The position numbers and the translations under genes are program-made. A stretch of 64,000 nucleotides of DNA from Prunella strophiata (Eukaryota > Chordata > Aves > Passeriformes > Prunellidae): positions 28,155,001 to 28,219,000 of the forward strand of contig JAZBQD010000027.1 of NCBI GenBank assembly GCA_036583965.1, read 5' to 3'. This document shows, one piece after another, positions 36,601 to 49,705 of the stretch (position 1 is its first letter; the number at the start of each line of letters is the position of its first letter). The notes under the pieces are model-generated. The model saw nothing but the letters and a program-made list of their open reading frames with translations. It was not told the DNA's origin and did no database searches.

Positions 36601-39600
36601 CTGTGTTGCTGCTGAGGCCACTGGTGAGTACACACGTGTACAGCCACTTAGAGCTGCTCCTACCAAGAGCAAGTGCAAGCTGTGAGTCCCTCAGCTAACC
36701 CCAGGGGGAACTGCATTCCTGAAAGGGGCTTCTTGGGCCAAACATGGAATCTGGCTCTCTGGCACTACCTGTCCTCACTCCTGTGTGCTGCACAGAGCTG
36801 CAGGCAGGCTGCAGACACAGAAGGCTTGTGCTCAGGGTGGGGAGAGTGGCTCAGCCACACTTTTCTCCATAGGTTACTTGGATCCAAAGATCCATGTTGC
36901 AACCCACTGCAGTTAAATAAATAGAGGGCTAATGGCAGATGGTTTCACTTAAACTTCAAGAAAGGCACCGCCTATATGTCAATTTGGAATTGGTGTAATG
37001 AGCCAACAACATTCTGAATTAAAATAAAAGCAAATTTAGGAATGAAACCTACTGGAGACTTAACTGGTCTCAAGTGCATAGTTAGATTTCTAAAATAATA
37101 GCTGCAATCCAGCATAACAAACATGACTTGCTTGAAAACAAAAGCCTGAGTTTAACTGCAGATTGCAGTTCGTTTTCATTCCCATGAGAAACTGCAAGAT
37201 ATTTCTTCTTGGAGTAGCTTCTCAGGAAGGCACACCAATGGCGTCTCCAAAACCACATCCAGTGGGACCAGGACTCCCCAGTTCTGTGTTTTTCCTTCCA
37301 GGTTCACCAATGCTGAGGCCTTTAGGTACCATCAGGCAGATTTTCTGTGAGTACTGCATGTGGTCACAAATGCTGGTGCTTTGACACTGGGCAGAGGCAG
37401 CTCAGAACTGGGCATGGCTGGCTGCAGGGGCCAAGGGCAGAGCTGTACCATGGGACAGCAGCCAGCAGGGACATGGAACAAGGGCAAAGGACTGCCAGAG
37501 CATCTGGGGAGGCAGAAAAGGAAGAGCTGTCCAGTAAGCATTGACTGTGAACTGGGGGATGGCCCAGCAAGCTTGGAAAGGGGCTATGACCAGGGAGGAA
37601 GAAGGAAAAGGGAGTAGGAGGTGGAGGATTACCATGTAACAATGTATAGCAAGTTTCTACACTTTAAAAAAATTAAACTTACACATATTTAACATACTTA
37701 AATAGGCAAATATGTTTCTGTGCACCTGCACAATGAGGATCTGTTTTTATCCTAATGCTTTCTGAGGGGCATGGGTGATTCAGGCTGACCATGAGAAGGA
37801 GCACATGGCATGTTACAAGGTAATGGCTGTTTTTACTCTTTTCCACATAGAGCAACTGAACACTTGAAAACAAGTTTTTATCTGGAAAATTAGTAACATA
37901 CAGCTATTGCCTTCTGCAAGATCTCCTTTTAAACTTCAGTCTTACAGACTGCACACCCGTGCATCAATGACAAGATTGTCTGCTGACATTTGTCACTACC
38001 TCACAGCACAAGGACTGCCACCTTCCTCCCAGAAAAACTCTGCAGGCTGTAACCTTGACTCTGCTTTGTACACTCGTGAAAACTGCCAGATCAGTCTTGC
38101 AGAGCCATGTAGGGCAGCAGTGGACAACTCATTCCACTCCATACTCATTGTCCATAGCTGTTCTCCTGTCCCTGCAGCCAGTGGTGGGAATGGCTCAAGC
38201 CAGCTAAAGGCAGTCCTCTAGTGGGCCTCAGAAGGCACCAGAACAATCTAAGTGTGACCAGAAAAGGATGACTGTCTGCTGGGAAAAGACTGACCAAGTA
38301 GTTCCAAGGGTTGGTTCTCAACTGCCCTGTCAAGTATTTCATCTTTGGAAACAGTGTCAGGGGTAAACTTTAGTACACAGTAAAAATCCCCACAGAAGCA
38401 AGTGATGAAGTTCTGACAAAACTTCAAAACAAAGACCCCTTCACTTGTATTCCTGTCATCTCCTCTGCCAGGGCTGTGGCAGTGAAAAGGAAGGGCAAGG
38501 AAGTGGCAGTAGAAAAGGCTTTCCTTCTTGCACAGAGATCTGGCTGAGGCACAAGGAGAGAGGAGACAAGTTCTTACACTGAAAGTTTTGCCAATTTCTC
38601 CCAAGGAGACTCGTCCTTTTCCAGCAGTCCAACTCTCTGCAGGTGCACACAGAATTAAGGTGGGCTTAAAAGAACAGCAGAGAGCTGGGAGGGAAAGCTT
38701 TGCTGTCAGCTAACTCCCAGATGCTTGTGCAGATCGTCTCCAGTCCCCACAGAGGCAGAATAGGGTAGAGAAGCAATTTTCCCAAAGGACAGAAATGGGT
38801 TCTTCTCCAGACAGAACATTTTAGGGAATAATTTCCTATGGTTATCAATAGTCAAACTGAAAATCAAGCCAGGTTACCTATTGGCTCTTGTGTGTCTTGT
38901 AACTTTTTCCCCAACACCTGGCTGGATGTCACAGAGGAATCCATGTTTGATGCTGTTGTTTACTTAATGCTATTCTTGTGTCTCATCTGTTTCGACATCT
39001 CTGCCCAAATCCCTGGACATTATTTTATTTCCTGGATTATGCTGATGTTCCAAAGAAAAAATCCCGAAGAACTGATGAAAATATAATTTCACAATGTTTC
39101 ATTATTTATGGATAAGATTTGTCACTGGATTCTGATGCATATTTTCCAAATTATATTTATTCCAACAAATGAAAAGTTATTTCAAGTAAACACGGGACTC
39201 AGTAAAATGTTAAGAAGACATAATTTGCAATTTAGAGATAGTGTTTGTACTTCAGTGATAAAGTGCCCACTTGCATGCAGTAATTCAGGTCAGCCAGAAA
39301 AGGATTTTTGTAACAGACATAAAAAGGGAGTTTCAGGCAGATAAATGCCAAAAATAATTCTGATACATCTAATAAAAATTCCCCTAGGACAGCTGTACAG
39401 ATTATCACACTCGGTTGTACTGCATGGGAAAGTGCAATTATCAAAATGCTGAAAGCCTGAACTGATTCTTTTTTTCTTAGTTTATGGAAATTTGCATCAG
39501 CAGATAATGTTTTCAGCATGCTGGGATTTAACAATAACATTTGGGCTTATGATTCACATGTACTGTAAAACACAGATGTTTTAAAAAAGCATTATGCTGC

Positions 39601-40487
39601 ACAGTTGTTCAGAAAGCAAACTTTACACTGCTCCAGGGTTCTCAATGCATTTGATGAGTGTGGCAGTGACCCTGTGTCCCAAGCATGTCCCAACCTGGCA
39701 ACTCCTCCCCACCTGAATTCATGATATATTTGTGCAGGTCATGTCCTGTCTCTGGTGTGGGACTGAAATGCTGACCCAGAACATTTCTGTGCACTTACAA
39801 GCCCGTGCCCCAGAGCAAAGCTGTTTTCTCTGCTGTCCTGCAGCACGGTAACGTGATGATTATTAATCCTGACCAGGCAGTGCTGAGAGGTCCCACTCAC
39901 ACTGAGTGTTGTATAACAGCGTGGTAAACAGCTGAGGAGGGCCAGGGAAGGCAGTCAGCATCCTAACAAACCAGCAAGGCCAAGGAATTTGCCCTGCTAA
40001 GCGAGCGTAGGAGGAACCCAAATGAGGAGATGAGGACAGTCTCCATGGGCTCTGTGAGCCACCTGAGTTAGAGAGGTTAAATCCCATTCGTGTAACCCTT
40101 AATCAGCTGGGTACAAATCACCAGCACTGGATGGTACCCTCCCTGTCCTTGAAGGAGCCAGAATGAACAATTGCTGGCCAAGTCCCCCACCTCTCCTCAC
40201 AGCCTGGGTGACCAAGCATGGGAGATTTGCCAGCACTCCAGCTCCAACGGGGACCCTGGCAACTAAACCCCAGTAATGATCAGTTTGACTTTTGCAAAGC
40301 TGCAATGACAGATATTTGGCCTAAGTTTGCTTTTCATGTACAAGTCAGTCACATCTCTTTGAAACTGTTCTCTTATCATTCCCTTTCTTCTTTTGCACTT
40401 ACCATTGATGTTTACAGCTGGCAGCACTATAGACATCTTTGGTCTCCTGGTCTTGTTATGTGTGGTGGCTGGCAGTAGCAGGTGGTC
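24452..40487 (-). CDS. ATF6: ATF6 (C-terminal part; gene continues past window end)
   Basis: Cyclic AMP-dependent transcription factor ATF-6 alpha, a type II ER membrane protein. Under ER stress it moves to the Golgi, is cut by S1P and S2P, and its bZIP domain enters the nucleus to induce chaperone genes. Only the last two coding exons are visible (40403-40487, then 24452-24660), about 97 luminal C-terminal residues. The bZIP, transmembrane helix and S1P/S2P sites are upstream and outside the window. The match to the vertebrate ATF6 C-terminus is strong ([37 protein letters not shown]). The exons join in phase, with split codon G|AG giving Glu. ATF6B is excluded by these motifs and by the OLFML2B neighbour. 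Confidence 0.95.
26206..26365 (+). repeat. (GGGAT)32 pentanucleotide array
   Basis: 32 perfect uninterrupted copies of GGGAT (160 bp). All three + frames stay open and read WDGMG repeats, and the - strand reads SHPIP repeats. These are artefacts of the repeat. Confidence 0.98.
27255..27740 (+). mobile_element. Old CR1 LINE fragment
   Basis: GATCTGGATGAGG at about 27302-27314 is the conserved codon run for DLDEG at the end of the CR1 reverse transcriptase. The next stretch (AGATTTCTGGAAGATGCTAAACTGGA) corresponds to the CR1 KFADDTKLG-type segment with decay. An A-rich, degraded remainder follows, with a late AGGACTAGAAACAA motif. There are many stops, so it is inactive. Limits are approximate. 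Confidence 0.55.
40403..40487 (-). CDS. ATF6: ATF6 penultimate coding exon
   Basis: 85 bases encoding [20 protein letters not shown], then VLPAVNIN plus one base that completes Glu with the next exon. The acceptor is CCAG (complement of 40488-40491) and the donor GTAAGTGC (complement of 40402-40395). NKT is a luminal N-glycosylation sequon also present in human ATF6. Found by reading the reverse strand for the sequence expected before NVINGQ; it is too short for a simple open-frame scan. Confidence 0.96.
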
Positions 40488-43400
40488 CTGGAAAACAGCA
40501 AAAAGGATGTGTTAAATCCACTCTCAAAGCAGAGAGCTAGGAAAATGCCTTTCCACTCTCTCTTACTGTCATTCCACACTGAACTGTTTACAACAGCTCA
40601 GAAAATTCATATCATTGAGGGAGTCTTCCAAAAGTCACAGCAATTGCTCATGCTGTGTAACCAAGAAGAAATCCCTATTGCATCCAGCAGAATATGAAAA
40701 AGCCTTGATCATGTGGAAAGAGATGGAAACTACTATTAAGCCCTCATTCAACAGAGTGCTTATGTATATGATTAAAGTAATTTAACTTGACTTCAATGGT
40801 ATTTAAACATATGTTTAAAGACCTTGCTGAATTGAAGCTTTTACTTGCACAGCTGTTTACTTTCCATGGAAGTCGTCTTGCTGTCTCTGTGAAGCTCTAC
40901 ACCACATGCCTTGTGCAGCAGGACTGCACTGCTCAGAGCTGGGCTGGGGTGTGAAACACAAGCTCTGCTGACAACACCTTCCAGGGAAGCTGTGCTTTAG
41001 TATCTGATCTCTCATGGGCAGCAGTAACTGCCCTGGCTCTGACAGTGGAAGCTGTATCCACAGGAAATGCTCCGGATATACACCTGGCCTCTAAGGAGAA
41101 ACACAGCCTTTCTTCAGGGTTCTTTTGCTGCTGCTGAACTCAAGCTGCTCAACTTGCAGCCTGGAAAAATATGGTTCTTCCCTTATCAATGGAACTTAAG
41201 AGCTCTGGTCCAGGAGTCTCCCATATTATTAAGCTAGTTTGATGCTCTCCTTTTGTGCTTTCTCATGCTTTTCCCATACAAACATCTCATACTTTTGGGC
41301 AAGGTTATCTTTTTGGCAAACTGAATTAGACTACCTTCAGGATACATTAATTTATTAATGTCAGGGTAACTGTAATTTTGCATTTAAAAATATAAACACT
41401 ACAGTGTTATATGTAAGATTTGGGGAACTGAGTTACACACAAAGTTAGGTGTTAAATATGTCAAGGTATTCTGTAGATACATTGCAGAAATATCACTTTC
41501 TTTCTCTTTTTTTCCCATCAAAAATTTCCCTCCCCCAAAACACCAAATGACTGACCATGAGAAGAAAACATTACTTAAATAAATGTCTGCAAAAAACATA
41601 CTGGTAACCAAAATTATAAAACCACTCTGGTATAATTCTCAGATCACATATGTAATTCCTATTTCACTTTTGAACCGCTTAAGATTAAGACAGGACCATG
41701 AACCTTACATAAAAACTCTTCTTGAAATCCAAAGGAACAGGCCTAAGATAAGACGTCCATTAAATTACATTTTGTAACAATTCCATTGCCACAATTTCAT
41801 GACTATTTTTAGTAGACCTTAAAAAATGTTTATGCTGTTTGGTTTTCTCCTTTTTAAATGCTTCTGAGAGTCCATCACTACTTACCAAACCACAAGTACT
41901 GCATAGACGATCACCTGAGAGTCATTACAAGTAGCAACTGCTTTTTGCTAACCCATCTGAAGACTGGTTCATTAATTTATGCTGCCTTATAATGGCACCT
42001 TTATTTACTCTATGTGTAAATTGTATTAGGAGCTACCACAAGGATTTTACAGTTGCATTCAAACATGCTTTGGAGTTGCTGCACAACCTCCTGGCGATTC
42101 AACACCAACTCTGGAGAAAACAGACAAACAAAAAGCTCTAAACCCAGATTGCCACCAGGAGCTAATGTGCAAGATGCACACATTGTCTGGAAGCTGCCCA
42201 TCTACAAAGAGACATTTTATAAATCTGGAATTGGTAAAATTTATCCACCTCTCTAATCATCTTTACCTTTCATATGCATTGTGGCAATCAGTGCAAACTT
42301 GCAAAGTTTCCTAACTACCCTCATTGTTCACTGAAGTTGAAGGGTATGCTGTAGAACATCAGATATTCTGACCACAGTTAGCCACCCACAACATTCTCAA
42401 GCCCAAAAGTCTTCAAGTAGTCCAAACCTTTTATTTGAAAGCAAAACATAATTAATTCTATGCCACAGAAATAAGTGTACAGATCAGAGATTTGGAAGAT
42501 ATCAGACATTTTTAGAAGCATTGTTTGAATACATTTCTAAAATGTCCCGTGCCATTCTGAAGAATGCTGAATTGCATCCCAGAGGGAGCTGTGGCACTAT
42601 CACTCATCCCTAATTCTAAACAGTAGACAAAACCAAACAAACCTAAATTAAAATATTGTTTGTGATATTTACATATGGTATAAAACTGAAAATGAATAAA
42701 AGCATAAATGAAATGAAATAACACTGCAAAATGAATAAATTTTGCAAGTCAGCATCTGGCTTGGGAGCATGAATGTCAACCAGAGTCAGAATAAATCAGA
42801 ACTATTACCCAACAACAGATGGCTTTGGCTTGGAGCAGGAGCTGCACTTAGACGACAGTTTAAACAGATGAAGCAGACCTGAGACTGCTGGCAGAATGAC
42901 TGGAAAAGTATCAGCCTGGAAAGAATATTTCAAATGAGATCTGTGCTTCAGCATTCTCATCTTGCTTTTGATCATCTCTGCAGTTCTGTGATACTGAAGC
43001 CAAATGAGATGGACAGATAGATAAATATAGACACAGATACTAAAAATCCAGCCATGAACACGTTACCTTAATTTAGTAAGTCTTAACAACACATGGGACT
43101 GCAATAAGGATTCTGAGGTTTCTTGTGTATCAGATCAGTGTTATCAGGGCTCCAGCAGGGATAAAGCTTTAGAGCCTCATGTATCTCTAACCCTACAGCC
43201 GAATGGCAATGGAAATCCTGTCCGACTGTGCTAGGATATTCCAAAAGTCCTGCTGCTCCTGCAGCTTCAGCCTCAGTGGCATGATGTGGTTTGGTACCCA
43301 AAGTCCCTCCTACCTAGATGCATGAAAATATGGAGACATTTTAGCTTTCATTTTCATTTTTTGGTTAAAAAATAGGTTTTTACTCTCATAGTTTTAAGGA

Positions 43401-44645
43401 TGTAAACAAAACATTATCACTGCATACCATGAGGTTTCATTAAACAGAGGAAAAAAATGCTAGGCATGGGTCTTTTTGATTTAATTTTGTTTCTTAAACT
43501 ATCATCACTTCTAAGCTGGACTCTTGGCTTTTAAATTAACAGAACTGGCAATAGTGCTTGTTTTGGTTTTTGCAATGCATATCAGCCACAGTACCTCCCA
43601 GGGAGCAGTCCTGCACCTCCTCCATTCCTGCTTCATTGTGTGACAGAAACACATAGGAATTAATCCTTGCAGTATGCCCATGATGGAGGAAAATATTCCA
43701 GGGAATGTTTGGAGGAGAGGTGCACACATTTCAGGGAAGCCCACAGGACACAAAGGAGCGGATTTCCAGCCCTGCAAGGCACTGCACTCTCAGCATGAGC
43801 TGTCACCTCTCCTGTCCCAGGGGTTCCTCTCTGTCAAATCAATTCCGCCAGATTTTTCTTACCTTCTTAGTTACTGTTCTTAGGTATGGATAAGTATTTT
43901 TCAGAAGGCTTTTCTGAGGCCTTAATTAAGGACATTTGATTGAGATGTGCTTTGTTAGAGCATATTTAGCACATCTGCCTGTGTGAACACTGCTGGTCAT
44001 GCTGCTGTTGAGCCTCGGACCCCTCTGGGTGGCTTGGAGCAAAGTACAGATGGGATCCATGCGGGAGCCAAGGCTCCAGGAACACAGCCCCCAGCCTGAC
44101 TTCCCACAAAGACTCTGTCAAGATGTCCCAGTGAGCCCTGCTCTTCATTAAGAGCTCCATCTCTGACAAACCAAGAGTAACCTTCTGCACAAACAAGCGA
44201 CATTTGTTGCTTTACAGCAATAAAAGCTCCGAGGAGACTGGATTAAAATACCAAAGGAAAACTTTAATGTGCTATTCTGGTAATTTGCCTTGATGAGGAG
44301 ATTTGATCTTTACCATGGCCCTGGAGACCTGCTCTGTGCTAGAATGTTGCAACAAAGGCAGTTGCCAGAGCAGAGGGGGCAACCAGAGCCAGCCGTGCCA
44401 AAGGGCACTCTGTCACTCCGTCCAGCAGCTTCCCAAGGCTTCTTACAGCAAACAAACACTGGAGCTGGGCATTTTTTCATCTCTGTTTATGACTAAGAAG
44501 TCTCCCAGGGAACTGTGTGCCTCAACCTCTTCCAGCCTGAATCTTCCCGCTGTGGTTCCAGGACCACACTGCAGCCACTGCCAGCCCAGGGGGAGGTGGT
44601 GCCTTAGGTTTTACATTTTATATTTTTCATATTCTGTACTGCTTT

Positions 44646-45055
44646 AGTGTGTAGTTCTGAGCTTCCTATTGAGTGTGTAGTTCTGACCTTCCTCTCTTCA
44701 CAGAGTAGCTAGACAAAACAATTCCTTCCCTAGCTTGGGACCAAGGACAATCAAATCTCAGGCCCAAGAGCACAAACAACATGGACTGAAGAGAGAAAAA
44801 CAAGGATGGGACTTCATAACCTAAAGCTGTAATTGGACAATTCATTCCAATATGCAAATGGACCAGAACTTATAAAAGTGAGAGACCTCGTGACTGGCTG
44901 TCCATTTTGTGACTATTTTGGGTCCATTTTGGGTGCAGCCCTGGCTGGGCTCTTGTGCTGCCCAAGGTGGATCCACTGAGGCCTCCTAATAAATCCCTTT
45001 TTTATTCTTTAGCTCCATCTGGCCTCTGTTCTAGGTCAGCCTTCTCAAGGCATCA
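44646..45055 (+). mobile_element. Solo LTR, antisense to ATF6
   Basis: Read on +, there is a TATAAAA box at about 44872, then GTGAGAGACC, and a cap-region stretch with repeated TCCATTTTG/GGTCCATTTTGGG. AATAAA lies at 44988-44993 with a T-rich downstream element, then GGCCTCTGTTCTAGGTCAGC and a CA end near 45055. This is the standard LTR order U3-R-U5. The left end is blurred by a 26-bp tandem duplication (44646-44671 and 44672-44697). No clear target duplication and no internal retroviral genes are seen. Confidence 0.65.
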
Positions 45056-48000
45056 GAGGAGCTCCCCATATCCCATGGAGGGGCTGCTTTTTTTAATGAC
45101 ACAACTTTTGGCAGTTTTCAACACCTCCTGACAGCTTAAAACCTTATCTGTTCACTATCTGACCACACCTAGTGTGTGACCTCAAGATGAAGCAGAGAGA
45201 AAACAAAGTACATGTTTGATCATACAAAAATTGTGCATCAAATCCATGCACTGTCTTTCAACCCTATTTTTTCTGAACATCTTCATGGATTTCGAGTCTG
45301 ACACGACACTGGACCTTCTTTACAGGTATGCTTTTGACAATACAAAGAATGTGCAACAAAAATATGCTCTCCCAGGCCCAAAATACTGCATGCCACTTCA
45401 GAGACTGAGTCATAGTACAAATACTCCAAGGAGCTAGACTTCTTAAATGCCTGGGTTGACAGAGCCCCTGAGCCAGCTTTTTTTCCCCCACAAACTACAG
45501 ATTTCACACTTTTAAAAAATGTTAGGATCATTGTTTCCAGCCTTTTGCTGTTACCAGAGATGTGATGTGTCTGTCCTGGTCTCCTACACAGGCCACTGAC
45601 CTGGCCCTGAGCAGCATTCCAGCCTTTGGCACACAACTCCTGGCCAAGAAATGGTACCTGAGAACTTCACTCTCAGGAATCCAGGGCTGGATGTCAGCAG
45701 CTCTCCAAACACAAAAGGAGGCTGTTCCCCAGGGAAGAGAACTCATCAATGTGCACTCAGAGCCAAGAGGCTAATCCTCATCTACCCCAGCACTTCCCAA
45801 CAGTGCAAAGCACACAGCACAGAGCAGGATGTAAATGGAAGTCAGGCCTTGGCATTTCTGCTTTCTACTGGCATTTCATAAAGGACATGTATGAAAGTTT
45901 ACACATTTGTAGAGGAAATGGCTGTATAACTTCATTATTGATTCATTTGGGGGATGGCAACCATACGGTGCCCTGAGGTTACACCACAGTGGATGCAGCA
46001 CTGCTCCATCTGAAAATGCCAGAAATTACTGAAACACTGCCTTCACCATCAGTGGGTGTTAAACTGGGCAGAAATGCAGAGGGGAGGGTGCCTCTGGAAA
46101 CATTTCTGACCCTTATATCTGAAAAGCATAGGGATGTTTTTGGGAATAGAAAAAAAAAGAGAGAAGAAACCAATTAAAACCTCTGCACAAACTGTGACTC
46201 ATAGCCACCACTCTTGCTCATCATACCAGAAACTTAGTAAAGCTGGCTTGTTTTTAAAATTGATCTGTCGAGGTTTTTTTGTTTGGTAAGGTTTCTGAGT
46301 TTTTTTTTAAAGGTAGACCTTAGAAATCCAAGGAGATTTACTTACCTCATCATGGATCCTTACAGGGAATCCATGACATGAAGAGTATGGGAGCAAGTGA
46401 AAAATGGGATAATGACTGCAAGGAACCCACAGAAAACCCACAATAAAATTTCACAAGGTATCAGCTTCTCTGCAGCATCTCTTGGTAGCCCACCATGAGA
46501 GCAGCTTTACCACTTTGAGTTTAACAATGCCATTTAACTTAATTTGAAATTGCACCAGTTCTACCTATGTTAACCTTGATGTTAGCCAGCACACATTAAC
46601 ACAGTTAGAGTTTGCAGCACATTTAAAGAAGAGAGTTTGCAATTGAGAATTCAACCCCTAATCATAGCATCTAACTACTTTTCTAGGTTTTAAGGGATGG
46701 GGAGAAGATTGTCCCAGAACAAGAAAGCTCCAAAAAGCAGTGGGAATGGAGACTGTTTTTCTGCTTTCATTTTTGCCAGAATTGCTCCTTTTCACCCCAG
46801 TGCTGTTTTAATCCCTGTATTTCTGTGCACAGGTGGTTTTTACAGCCTATTCTTTGCACACAGTGATGGAATGAAGTGATGAGATATGACTTTTATTTAA
46901 GTGTTTTACCAGAAATAGCTCAATCCCACAGTCAATAAAATGTCCTCCAGTGTAAGATTACACCTTTCTGCCATTCTCAGACAAATTTTCATAAATAAAA
47001 CCTAACTGCACTTTGGAACAACTTCTAGTCACTGTCCCTGCAGAAGAAGGAGTTGCTATCCAGTTTAGTTCCCACATGAGAGACCTTTTAATGAAGGAGT
47101 CTTTAGTGCCTTTTATTGTAAATTGTGCTACTGCCAGATGTGATATGGGCTGGACTCCAAAAGCAAACTACCTGGAAAGCACCTCACTGTGAGTCAGAGA
47201 GCCCTGTGAAAATCCCAGAGACCTCAGAGGAATGGAAAATTCACTCTGTCACAAGCTTCCTTCAGAGGAGCTTCCCCTGCTCTGTTCAAAGGCAGCACGA
47301 GCAGGGCTCAGCTTTGGAGAGTATTCTCCATGTAAAGGAGAACCAGTAGCAAAGGATCTCTCCTGGATTAAGAACCAGAAAGGTTATGGAGACAGCTAAG
47401 GATAACAGAGACCTGCTGGGCTCACAAACATGCAAAGCATTGTGGAGGTGCACAAAAGGCAGCTGTAAAGCAGGTGTATAGAAAGGTGAAAAATATTGAC
47501 ATACTGTTCAGTTTTCCTATTGTCATGGTTTATAATCCCTTTGTTCAACCTACAAGGCCAAAGAGGAGGAATTATGCCTTAAGATAACACTGAAATATGC
47601 TGGTAATCAGGTATCTATAGACTCTACCCAGTGGGCCTCTGGGAAGGCACCATGTCTCCCTCCAGCAAGTTAATCATGAGCATGCTTCTACAGACAGGCT
47701 CATCAACCTGTCCTACTGAAACATCTGTCTTCATCCTGTTAAAGTGACACCAGAGCAGCAAAATTACCAGCTTCTCTCAAGCCTCCTGTACCTCTGCAAA
47801 TCCCTCATTCTGGAAACACCCGAGATGAACCTGCCTCATTTCTATCCAAGCTATTTCTGTATCATTTTTGACTTGCAAGACATCCAAAATAAGAGGTACT
47901 ACATACCATCATCCTTGCCCTGTGGGTATTGAATGCCCCAGGAAATCATAGTTTGCAGTGGCTTGAATGGGGCACACCAATGCCAGCCCAATTGCAAGGC

Positions 48001-49636
48001 AGAACGAGGTGAAGGAACTCCATTTGGATTTAATTTCTCTGATAAATGTACTTTTCCTTATAGTTTTGTCCTTTTTGATTTGAATAGCAAGGAAAAAGGC
48101 CATGTGAACGTGGAGGGCACAGGACAGAGACTGGACAGAAATCCTGCCAATTAAGTTTGCCTGCAGAACTGCTCTGCAGGGCCAAAAGTAAAGAACAATG
48201 CATGCATTTGCTATGATGTAATTTTGGTTTGGCAGCAGATTAAAAAAAAATTCCTAAACGCAAAGTAAGAGGATGTAAGGGACAGAATTCTACATCTAAG
48301 TGAACAGTTTTGGTTAAAATCATATAGGAAGGTTTTAAAGCATTCTTGAAAATGCTTTGGTAATTTGTGTGTGTTATTTGTGGAAATTATCTGTGTTTCA
48401 AAACAAACTGGAAAAGGTATGTCTAGCTGACTTAGTTCTGTGCCTCAGTGAAGGAAAAAGAATCCCAGCTTGTACTGGTGGAAAAGTTTCTCCATTATAT
48501 TTGATAAGGATCAGGTTTTCTTCTAAAGGCTCTCTCAATCTAACTAGCATCATAAAATTACAAATGTTTGCTTCAAATTATTTGAAAATGATGTTTCTCT
48601 GCCATTTTCTGTCCTTCCCAGGGGCTATAGAAGCACAGAAATGCAGTTCATCTGTAACTCACAGCCGAGTCTGTCAACTGCCTTTGCAGATTTTACAAAG
48701 TTGTAAGACCCAAAAGGAACTAATTGTTTTATTACTATTACCCATAAAAAGAAATACCCCTCCTTCTATAATTCACTGCAGCAGAGCTCTGCTTTTGCAT
48801 AGCATCTGCAGGCTATTAGTCTTGCAACTGCAATCTGTAATTGCAAAAACATGTAATTTAGATAGGGCATGTGAATCGAGTCCAGTAAAACCAAAAAGGA
48901 TATAATCCAGATTCTTTGCTCCTCTCACAAAACATTAACTGAAAGTTTCTATACTTGTCAGCATGACCTCAGGTCTTCTACAGAAGACAAATCCTGGATT
49001 CCCAGAATTGCTGCTCTGCTGGAGACTGCCCCAAAAAGCACACACAACCCCAACTGTAGAGGAGAATGCTCCTATCAGCAAACATGTTTTTTCTGCTGTT
49101 CTGCCTTTTGCAGCCCAGCCACACAAGCACAGAGCTAGCCAGTGCAGCTCCATGGGCACACTCCTTAGAGGGGAGCATGATCTCTTCAGATCACATTCCC
49201 AAGAAACAGAAGCTGCATGGCTAAAAAGAAATTGATGCCAGGCTTTCTCCAAATGCTGGCTGCAATGTAACACTGCAGCTCCAAATCCATTTGCTAACAC
49301 AGCTGTCCTCTTCCAGCATTCTCTTCCAGCTGACTTCAAAGGACAGTGAAGCACTGGAACACTTTGATCTCACTTTGTGGTGAGATCATCCTGAGAGCTC
49401 TTCAGAGCCCACTTGACAATGCCACTGCCAACTCACTGTTAGCAACATCCTTTTTCCACACAGGAGGCTGGACCAGAGGGCTCTTCTAAGCAGCATTTCC
49501 AGGATCCAGAAGGACCTGGGCTCAAATTTTCAAGTCTGTCAAGATCATACTTTTACCTTGCCTTTCCCCTGACACTTGCTGACCTCTCATGAAAAGACTG
49601 TATGAGAAAGATGTTGACAGCAATCAGGGTTGCAAA

Positions 49637-49705
49637 GATATCAAAGACAGGGTTAAATACACATTAGAAAGATATCGAAAGTCAGGGTTAAATACACATT
49701 AGAAA
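49637..49705. repeat. Tandem duplication, 34-35 bp x 2
   Basis: Two adjacent copies of GATATCAAAGACAGGG followed by TTAAATACACATTAGAAA, differing at one or two bases and one indel. Confidence 0.9.

Larger units (their letters stand above)
24661..40402 (-). other. ATF6 last intron (15.7 kb)
   Basis: GT-AG on the - strand. It holds a (GGGAT)32 array and an old CR1 fragment. From about 28 kb to 40.4 kb I see AT-richer sequence with no recognisable gene, LTR or RNA gene. The open frames there are short and unsupported. Confidence 0.85.

Noticed and set aside
46345..46390. Possible ATF6 exon ending at a CTTAC donor on -
   Set aside because: The reverse-strand translation (CHGFPVRIHDE) does not match any part of ATF6.
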